From: Dehalococcoidia bacterium UBA5748 | GTDB lineage: Bacteria > Chloroflexota > Dehalococcoidia > Dehalococcoidales > UBA5627 | Assembly (NCBI GenBank): GCA_002419135.1 | Contig: DIFM01000017.1 | Location: forward strand, 1-6,943 | Direction of reading: 5' to 3' | DNA: 6,943 bases | In this document: one piece after another, positions 1 through 4,617 of the stretch | Position numbering within the stretch: position 1 is the first letter of the stretch | How the letters are laid out: every line of letters starts with the position of its first letter | Program-made: the position numbers and the translations under genes | Notes under the pieces: generated by a model | Database searches by the model: none | Told to the model about the DNA's origin: nothing | What the model saw: the letters and a program-made list of their open reading frames with translations, nothing else

Positions 1-120
1 CCGGCAAACAGTATTATCAAACAACATAAAACAAGTTTAAGCCATATCAATTCAGTTATATATTCCTAACTTTAATGAAATAACCCAAGCAATCTTATAC
101 GTAACGCTTATTAACAAAAT
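1..120. other. Intergenic AT-rich left edge, no supported gene
   Basis: No reading frame here has a start codon, a ribosome binding site and reasonable length. Plus-strand frames are open from the edge to stops at 27-29, 38-40 and 67-69, so the last few codons of a rightward gene could lie here, but nothing identifies such a tail. On the minus strand, ATG codons run quickly into stops or off the edge. No hairpin or convincing promoter was seen before the terminator that begins at 121. Confidence 0.5.
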
Positions 121-149
121 TTAGGGGCTTAAGGATTTTAAGCCCCTAA
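121..149 (-). terminator. Intrinsic terminator of the SIMPL lipoprotein gene
   Basis: A perfect 12-bp inverted repeat is present: TTAGGGGCTTAA at 121-132 and TTAAGCCCCTAA at 138-149, with a 5-base loop. Read leftward, the stem is followed by ATTTTGTT, which gives a short U-run. Read rightward, no U-run follows. It lies about 37 bases past the stop codon of the leftward lipoprotein gene, so it most likely ends that transcript. This is the strongest terminator in the window. Confidence 0.88.
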
Positions 150-186
150 CATCATAGCATATTCAGGTTTATACTCTAAAATCTGC

Positions 187-933
187 TTAAGCTATCGTAT
201 AGACTACCTGTACAGTTACCGAGACAGTCAATTCACCTGCGCTGATACTGGTTGGTACTCTGCCATCCGACTCCGCATATTGCCCCCCCGGCTTTCCTAT
301 CGAATAATATGAACTTTCGTAGATACTGATTGGTTTCCCAACCTTTACACCGGCAGAATGTGCAAGTTGCGTGGCGTTTTCTTTAGCTTTTTCCATAGCT
401 GCTAGTCGTGCCTCTGCATAATAATCTTCAGGACTATCGACACTAAAAGTAATACCGTTAATAACTATATATTCACCACCTGCAGAAACAGCATCATCTA
501 TGATATCACCGATAGCATCCATATCTCTTATTTTAACACTGACGACATTGATTACTTTGTATCCGACGAAAGTATTTTCTCCGTTAATCCATTCCCAAAC
601 CTGTTGTATATCATACCTCGATGTTTGAATATCCTGCTCAGCAATGCTACGGTTTTCAAATACATCCATAACATCAGCTATCGATTGCGCTGCCTGTTGC
701 CGGGCTTCCGATAAAGTCTTCATCAGCACCTGCACACCGATATTTACAAAAGCGATATCCGGAATAACCTCAACCTCACCGACTCCGGTTACCGTTATGC
801 CGACATCCTGGTCGCTCTGTATACTAAGCAAAAAAGATTCATCACCGGATGTATCATACATATCGCAACCGGCTAACCCTACCGCAAGTGGGATTAATAG
901 TAATACCGCAAAAACAATTTTTAATTTCTTCAT
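187..933 (-). CDS. SIMPL-domain (DUF541) lipoprotein
   Basis: The 248-residue product is a predicted lipoprotein. Residues 1-22 form a signal peptide with Lys-rich start MKKLK and a hydrophobic core, ending in the lipobox LAGC, so Cys23 should be lipidated and the protein held on the outer face of the membrane. After a short linker, residues about 46-247 form a SIMPL domain: the opening VTGVGEVEVIPDIAFVNIGV, the GYKVINVVSVKIRD strand (124-137), the AGGEYIVINGITF segment (151-163) and the helix ARLAAMEKAKENA (175-187) leading to AGVKVGKPISI. Length is usual for the family. The ATG is preceded by AAAGGAG (943-949) with 9-base spacing. The family (E. coli YggE, Brucella BP26) forms oligomers in the cell envelope, but its biochemical role is poorly defined. 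The gene stands alone, divergent from lepB, with its own promoter and terminator. The family call is firm; the function is unknown. Confidence 0.92.
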   Translation of the reverse strand: MKKLKIVFAVLLLIPLAVGLAGCDMYDTSGDESFLLSIQSDQDVGITVTGVGEVEVIPDIAFVNIGVQVLMKTLSEARQQAAQSIADVMDVFENRSIAEQDIQTSRYDIQQVWEWINGENTFVGYKVINVVSVKIRDMDAIGDIIDDAVSAGGEYIVINGITFSVDSPEDYYAEARLAAMEKAKENATQLAHSAGVKVGKPISIYESSYYSIGKPGGQYAESDGRVPTSISAGELTVSVTVQVVYTIA

Positions 934-986
934 TGCAATTTTCTCCTTTCTACCAAATAAATATTATCCGTTCTTTCAACAAACCA

Positions 987-1016
987 ATTATACTGTTATA
1001 TAGAATGAACTGTAAA
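987..1016 (-). promoter_or_regulatory. Promoter of the SIMPL lipoprotein gene
   Basis: Read leftward, there is a -35 box TTTACA (complement of 1011-1016), an 18-base spacer and a perfect -10 box TATAAT (complement of 987-992). This matches the housekeeping sigma consensus at 11 of 12 bases. Transcription should begin near 980, giving a leader of about 47 bases before the ATG at 933. Confidence 0.72.
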
Positions 1017-1028
1017 TGATTTGCAGTT
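1008..1028. promoter_or_regulatory. Imperfect palindrome between divergent promoters, possible operator
   Basis: AACTGTAA (1008-1015) and TTGCAGTT (1021-1028) are inverted copies with one mismatch around a 5-base centre. The left arm covers the -35 box of the leftward promoter, and the right arm ends two bases before the -35 box of the rightward promoter (1031-1036). A dimeric regulator bound here could affect both genes. It could also be chance in AT-rich DNA, and no regulator gene is in the window. Confidence 0.35.
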
Positions 1029-1030
1029 GT

Positions 1031-1059
1031 TTGGCAAGCACTATTAAATAGGTTATAAT
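1031..1059 (+). promoter_or_regulatory. Promoter of lepB-pyrE-nuclease run
   Basis: TTGGCA (1031-1036), a 17-base spacer and TATAAT (1054-1059) make a near-consensus housekeeping promoter, matching at 11 of 12 bases with optimal spacing. Transcription should start near 1066, leaving a leader of only about 16 bases that contains the GGAG ribosome binding site at 1072-1075. Confidence 0.8.
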
Positions 1060-1071
1060 TCTGATTATCTC

Positions 1072-1084
1072 GGAGAGTAATTTG
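1072..1084 (+). promoter_or_regulatory. Ribosome binding site that fixes the TTG start of lepB
   Basis: GGAG at 1072-1075 stands six bases before TTG at 1082-1084. No in-frame ATG or GTG occurs between the predicted transcription start near 1066 and this codon, so this site decides the lepB start. Confidence 0.8.
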
Positions 1085-1636
1085 TTCGATTCAAATAATG
1101 TAAAAAATCTGCTTTTAGAGTTTGCCGGTATACTTGCACTGGCGATCGCCATTTTTCTGCTGGTGCAAACGTTTGCGGTTAAAGCTATAGTAGACGGCTC
1201 CAGTATGGAACCTAACCTCAGCCATGGGCAAAAAATACTTGTCAATAAAGTAGCCTATCTTTTTTCTGAACCCGGCAGAGGAGATATAATTGTTTTCGAC
1301 CCTCCCGTATCGTCTCAAAACGATTACATTAAACGTGTTATCGGGCTTCCCGGAGAGGTTATTGAAATAAAAGACGGTATCGTTTATATACATCAAACCG
1401 ACGGTAATACTATTCCGCTAGATGAATCAGCATATATATCTGATAAACCTACATATACCTTTACAAGCGAAAAAATCCCGGAAGACCACTATTTTGTACT
1501 GGGGGATAACCGCAACAACAGCGGGGATTCACATTATGGATGGTTTGTTGCGCGTTCAAGCATTGCCGGTAAAGCCTGGTTTTCCTACTCACCGTTATCG
1601 GATTTCGGGCTTGTGCCAAATTATTCTTTTGAGTGA
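1082..1636 (+). CDS. lepB: Signal peptidase I
   Basis: This 184-residue membrane protease removes signal peptides from exported proteins on the outer face of the cytoplasmic membrane. A single membrane anchor spans residues about 12-31. The S26 family motifs follow: GSSMEPNL with nucleophile Ser41, the RGDIIVF strand (66-72), DYIKRVIGLPGE with general base Lys84, and box E GDNRNNSGDSHYGW (141-154). The length suits the short one-anchor type found in many Gram-positives and Chloroflexota. The start is TTG, with GGAG six bases upstream. The first in-frame ATG encodes Met42 inside the SMEP motif, and a start there would remove the nucleophile and the anchor, so TTG must be used. It is first in a run with pyrE, whose ATG follows after 4 bases. 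It cannot be the archaeal/eukaryotic type, because it has the Ser-Lys pair. All key residues are present. Confidence 0.96.
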   Translation: MFDSNNVKNLLLEFAGILALAIAIFLLVQTFAVKAIVDGSSMEPNLSHGQKILVNKVAYLFSEPGRGDIIVFDPPVSSQNDYIKRVIGLPGEVIEIKDGIVYIHQTDGNTIPLDESAYISDKPTYTFTSEKIPEDHYFVLGDNRNNSGDSHYGWFVARSSIAGKAWFSYSPLSDFGLVPNYSFE

Positions 1637-1640
1637 TGAT

Positions 1641-2213
1641 ATGAATACAGAGGAAATATTCAAAAAAGCAGGCGCTATACTGGAAGGGCATTTCCTGCTG
1701 ACTTCCGGCTTGCATTCACCCGTCTACTGGGAAAAATTCCACGTTTTGCAGCATCCCGGCTACACCGAGCAGCTTTGCGGGCTTATCAGCGGTTATTTTT
1801 CCGATTATAATATTGAAGTTGTAGCCGGCCCCGCTACAGGCGGGATTATTCTGGCACACGAAGTCGGCAGGCAACTGGGCATCAGGAGCCTCTTTGCTGA
1901 AAAAGACGGCGATAAAAGGGCATTCAAACGCGGGTTTGGGGTAAAACCGGGAGAAAGAGTACTTGTTGTCGATGATATCCTCACTACCGGAAAATCCCTA
2001 AGGGAAGTACTTGACCTGGTTCGTAAGCAGGGAGGAGAAGTCGCCGGTATCGCCGTACTTGTTGACCGCTCGGAGCATGAACATGACTTCGGGGCTCCCC
2101 TTTTCAGTTGTTTGCGCTCAAAAACAATTACATATAAACCGGAGGATTGCCCGATGTGTGCCTCCGGCATTCCTTTAATCAAACTCGGTTCGAGCACCCA
2201 GCTGCACAAATAA
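1641..2213 (+). CDS. pyrE: Orotate phosphoribosyltransferase
   Basis: The product is a 190-residue cytosolic enzyme that joins orotate to PRPP to form orotidine 5'-monophosphate, the fifth step of UMP synthesis. The N-terminal segment GAILEGHFLLTSGLHSPVYWEK (11-32) is the orotate-site region of the family. AGPATGGI (62-69) and AEKDGDKRAFKRGF (86-99) follow. The type I PRTase PRPP-binding loop VLVVDDILTTGKS with the paired Asp residues is at 107-119. The C-terminal part carries YKPEDCPMCASGIPL (165-179), typical of the thermophile/bacterial PyrE subgroup. The ATG lies 4 bases after the lepB stop with only a weak GAG upstream, so translation is probably coupled to lepB. The frame stays open further upstream, inside lepB, but family length and the conserved N-terminus favour this ATG. 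No other pyrimidine gene is in the window, so it sits apart from a pyr operon. Confidence 0.95.
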   Translation: MNTEEIFKKAGAILEGHFLLTSGLHSPVYWEKFHVLQHPGYTEQLCGLISGYFSDYNIEVVAGPATGGIILAHEVGRQLGIRSLFAEKDGDKRAFKRGFGVKPGERVLVVDDILTTGKSLREVLDLVRKQGGEVAGIAVLVDRSEHEHDFGAPLFSCLRSKTITYKPEDCPMCASGIPLIKLGSSTQLHK

Positions 2214-2236
2214 TTATAACGGGCAGGTATCTCATT

Positions 2237-2707
2237 ATGGATACATGGTTGATAGTTACCATATCCGCTTTAATAGCGCTTCTGATAATTATTATTTATT
2301 CCTACCTCATAAACTGGCGTTATAAAAAATTATTCAAGATTTGGCAGGAAGCTGAAATTATAGCTTTGGAACAGGAGAAAAAGAAAATCCGCCAAACAGC
2401 AATTTTTCAAAGCCGTTCTGTTCTTACCGGAAAATTTACGGAACAAATGACGCCCTACCTGCCCGAATTCAAATACGACCCGACCGAAGCCCGCTTTATC
2501 GGCAGCCCGATTGATATGATTGTATTTCCCGGATTGGCACAGGGCGATCCGCAAGAAGTAGTTATTATGGAAATAAAAACGGGCAAGCATTGCCAGTTGA
2601 CCTATGCTGAAAAGAAAATTCGACAGTTGATAGAAGACGGGATGGTCAGGTGGGAGCTCATAGAGCGTAACGGAAAGCCGGAAGATATTGAAATTGACGA
2701 GGATTGA
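2237..2707 (+). CDS. Membrane-anchored Holliday-junction-resolvase-like endonuclease (COG4741 family)
   Basis: The product has 156 residues. Residues about 4-25 form one hydrophobic membrane helix, followed by the positive stretch NWRYKK and a charged, probably coiled-coil segment (about 28-55). The rest resembles a PD-(D/E)XK nuclease related to archaeal Hjc: GKFTE with Glu69, then RFIGSPIDMIVFPG with Asp93, then VVIMEIKTG with Glu112 and Lys114, and a closing helix YAEKKIRQLIEDGMVRWE (123-140). This is the pattern of the COG4741/Endonuc_Holl family, described as predicted endonucleases distantly related to Holliday junction resolvases; I know of no settled role. ATG 2237 is preferred over an upstream in-frame ATG at 2147, because that one lies inside pyrE and the chosen start has AGG nine bases upstream and opens directly into the membrane helix. 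It follows pyrE by 23 bases, last in the run. Substrate and partner are unknown. Confidence 0.85.
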   Translation: MDTWLIVTISALIALLIIIIYSYLINWRYKKLFKIWQEAEIIALEQEKKKIRQTAIFQSRSVLTGKFTEQMTPYLPEFKYDPTEARFIGSPIDMIVFPGLAQGDPQEVVIMEIKTGKHCQLTYAEKKIRQLIEDGMVRWELIERNGKPEDIEIDED

Positions 2708-2757
2708 TACACTAATTCGTTAAATACTATATAAATACCATCCCCAAAATGTCTGTA
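2708..2757. other. Convergent intergenic junction without visible terminator
   Basis: These 50 AT-rich bases separate the stop codons of two converging genes. I find no stem with a GC core followed by a T-run on either strand, so the nuclease-gene and mutL transcripts probably overlap at their 3' ends or end by a factor-dependent route. Confidence 0.5.
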
Positions 2758-4461
2758 TTAAGTCCTGCCAAATTCTTTTTCCAGTTGTTTTTTCGTAATT
2801 TGAATCATGGTTGTCCTGCCATGCGGACAGGCGTGCGGAAGGGCTGCCTGCTCCATCAGGCGCACCAGCCCACGCATCTCATCAAGCGTTAAACTCTGAC
2901 CGAATCTGATTGCGCTATGACATGCCATAGTAGCAATTATATGCTCTGTTATACTTGCATTATCTTTTTCTGACAGTTTATCGATAAGCTCATTTAAAGC
3001 TGCTCGCCAATCCCTGTTGTACATTATGGAGGGTACCGCTCGTACTAAATAAGTCCTGTTGCCAAAAGGTTCGATAGTAAAACCAAAGTCTGCCAAATAG
3101 TTATAATTCTTACTCAGCATTTCATTCTGCACTGGTAAAACCTCGATACTTACCGGCTCCAGTAATCCCTGTGTTTCAACACCCTGCTGTTGTTTCTGCT
3201 TGGTGATTTTTTCAAACATTATACGCTCATGCGCCGCATGCTGGTCGATAATATAAATACCTTCCGGTCCTTCGGCAACTATATAGCTGTTCATTGACTG
3301 CCCCAGCACGCGCAGTACCGGCAGCGAAGACACTACAGATGTCCCCTGCTCTTCTTCCATAACAATATTCATATCCATATGCCTCTGTTCCGGAGGACTA
3401 ACCATCTGTGATTTTCCGCGATAGGCAGCTCCAATTTCTTCCACTCTGGGTACGGGAGCAGTATTTACCAGTACTTGACGGATAGCTCTCTGTAACGCTG
3501 AATAAACATCCCCTTCATTTTTGAACCGTACTTCAGTTTTTGTCGGATGAACATTAGCATCCACATTGGAAAGCGCAACCTCTATATTTATTACAGAAAT
3601 CGGATGTTTCCCTGTCATCAAAAGACCGTGATATGCTTCTTCTACCGCCCAGACCAGATTACGGTTAGCAACCCAGCGTCGATTTACGAACAGACTGATA
3701 TATTTACGGGTAGAACGACTTACTGCCGGCAAGGCAACCATACCGCTGATTCTGATACCTTTATCATCGGCGTTAAAATCGTTACTGTAATTAACCGGCA
3801 GCATATTGGAAGCAACATCTATGCCATATATAGCGTTGACACTATCGATAAGATTTCCGGTTCCGGGTGTTTTTAAACTCTCGCGTCCATCAATAAATAA
3901 TGTAAAACGCACCTCCGGAAACGCCAGCGCATACTGGCTGACCACATTGGCGATATGACTGTTTTCCGTTGTCCCGGACTTTATAAATTTCAATCTGGCG
4001 GGCACATTGCGAAAAAGGTTTTTGACTGCTATGGTCGTTCCCTGTGAACGGGCTTGCTGCTGTTTTTTAACAACCAACCCGTTTTCCAGTTCGACATATA
4101 TGCCCGAACTGTCGTTCACATTACAGGAGACAACTTCAACATCTGAAACAGAGGCAATACTGGGCAATGCCTCGCCGCGAAAACCAAGGCTGTGACTGGC
4201 GGATAAATCCTCGAAGGTGGATATTTTGCTGGTGGCATGCCTCTTAAAGGCAAGCTCGATTTCGTCAGACGGAATGCCACTGCCATTATCCGTAACACTT
4301 ATTAAAGCCAATCCACCGCCCGCAATTTCAACCGTTATGCGGGTAGAACCTGCATCAAGCGCGTTTTCTATCAATTCCTTTACAACAGACGAAGCCCTCT
4401 CCACCACCTCGCCGGCAGCGATTTTGTTGATGACCTCATTTTTTAGTACCTTTATGGTCAT
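2758..4461 (-). CDS. mutL: DNA mismatch repair protein MutL (endonuclease type)
   Basis: This 567-residue protein couples mismatch recognition by MutS to strand nicking and excision. The N-terminal GHKL ATPase carries KIAAGEVVERASSVVKELIENALDAGS (13-39, with Glu29 and Asn33), DNGSGI (58-63), RHATSKI (74-80) and GFRGEALPSIASV (93-105). A ribosomal-S5-like domain with HPTKTEVRF (305-313) follows, then a variable linker (about 335-383). The C-terminal domain (about 384-567) has DQHAAHERIMFE (406-417), matching DQHAx2Ex4E of nicking MutL proteins, plus ACHSAIR (513-519) and CPHGRT (545-550). It should therefore be a metal-dependent endonuclease, as in organisms without MutH. The chosen ATG has GGAGG six bases upstream; the frame continues to a GTG at 4527 and an ATG at 4482, but neither has such a site. 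It is somewhat shorter than the E. coli protein (about 615), mostly through a short linker. Confidence 0.95.
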   Translation of the reverse strand: MTIKVLKNEVINKIAAGEVVERASSVVKELIENALDAGSTRITVEIAGGGLALISVTDNGSGIPSDEIELAFKRHATSKISTFEDLSASHSLGFRGEALPSIASVSDVEVVSCNVNDSSGIYVELENGLVVKKQQQARSQGTTIAVKNLFRNVPARLKFIKSGTTENSHIANVVSQYALAFPEVRFTLFIDGRESLKTPGTGNLIDSVNAIYGIDVASNMLPVNYSNDFNADDKGIRISGMVALPAVSRSTRKYISLFVNRRWVANRNLVWAVEEAYHGLLMTGKHPISVINIEVALSNVDANVHPTKTEVRFKNEGDVYSALQRAIRQVLVNTAPVPRVEEIGAAYRGKSQMVSPPEQRHMDMNIVMEEEQGTSVVSSLPVLRVLGQSMNSYIVAEGPEGIYIIDQHAAHERIMFEKITKQKQQQGVETQGLLEPVSIEVLPVQNEMLSKNYNYLADFGFTIEPFGNRTYLVRAVPSIMYNRDWRAALNELIDKLSEKDNASITEHIIATMACHSAIRFGQSLTLDEMRGLVRLMEQAALPHACPHGRTTMIQITKKQLEKEFGRT

Positions 4462-4472
4462 TTCCAACCTCC
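4462..4472 (-). promoter_or_regulatory. Ribosome binding site that decides the mutL start
   Basis: Read leftward, GGAGG (complement of 4468-4472) is followed after six bases by the ATG at 4461. This selects MTIKVLKNEVINKIAAGEVVE as the N-terminus, which matches the conserved MutL start, over in-frame ATG 4482 and GTG 4527. Confidence 0.85.
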
Positions 4473-4494
4473 GGTCAGTCATTTTTGAGGAATA

Positions 4495-4524
4495 AGTATA
4501 AACGACTGACGCGGCAATCTTTAA
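4495..4524 (-). promoter_or_regulatory. Possible weak mutL promoter
   Basis: Read leftward, TTAAAG (complement of 4519-4524), 18 bases and TATACT (complement of 4495-4500) could serve as -35 and -10 boxes, with transcription starting near 4488 and a leader of about 27 bases. The -10 box is good but the -35 box matches only 3 of 6 bases. mutL may instead, or also, be read from the pcrA transcript. Confidence 0.35.
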
Positions 4525-4562
4525 CACTAACTATATAGATATCAACTGTATTATTTTAACGG

Positions 4563-4604
4563 TAGGGATTGCTTCGCCTCGATTATATCGGGACTGGCAA
4601 TGAC
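4563..4604. repeat. Palindromic interspersed repeat between helicase gene and mutL
   Basis: An imperfect hairpin runs from ATTGC (4568-4572) to GCAAT (4597-4601), with an inner stem CGAT (4580-4583) / ATCG (4587-4590) around the loop TAT and several further pairs, wobbles and one bulge between them. Read on the minus strand it begins TGTCATTGC and ends GAAGCAATCCC. From memory, this layout (TGTCATTGCGAG, a variable palindrome, then GAAGCAATC) is a short repeat scattered between genes in Dehalococcoidia and other bacteria. Only one full copy is in the window, so repeat status rests on that recollection. It lies 14 bases beyond the helicase stop codon and could act as a weak 3'-end or mRNA-protecting hairpin. 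It has no U-run. Confidence 0.55.
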
Positions 4605-4617
4605 ATTATTACTTTCC

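Noticed and set aside
1..69. C-terminal fragment of a rightward gene at the left edge
   Set aside because: Frames are open from the edge to stops within 69 bases, but the short translations match nothing I recognise and chance explains them.
644..1003. Plus-strand open frame of 119 codons across the SIMPL gene start
   Set aside because: It is antisense to the lipoprotein signal peptide and covers its ribosome binding site and -10 box. The translation shows no family features.
1422..1640. N-terminal extension of PyrE by 73 codons
   Set aside because: The extension overlaps lepB in another frame. The conserved PyrE N-terminus begins at 1641, right after the lepB stop.
1805..2209. Minus-strand open frame of 134 codons opposite pyrE
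   Set aside because: It runs antisense to the PRPP loop region of pyrE, and its Ser/Thr/Pro-rich translation is typical of a shadow frame.
2147..2236. N-terminal extension of the nuclease by 30 codons
   Set aside because: It lies mostly inside the 3' end of pyrE and puts polar residues before the membrane helix. ATG 2237 has a plausible ribosome binding site.
3547..3876. Plus-strand open frame of 109 codons inside mutL
   Set aside because: It is antisense to the S5-like domain of mutL, with no ribosome binding site and no recognisable motif.
4462..4527. Longer MutL starting at GTG 4527 or ATG 4482
   Set aside because: Neither start has a Shine-Dalgarno sequence, the added residues are not part of conserved MutL, and a GGAGG lies inside the extension exactly placed for ATG 4461.
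4568..4601. Hairpin as an intrinsic terminator for the helicase gene
   Set aside because: The stem is imperfect with mismatches and a bulge, and no U-run follows on the minus strand, so it is better described as a palindromic repeat.
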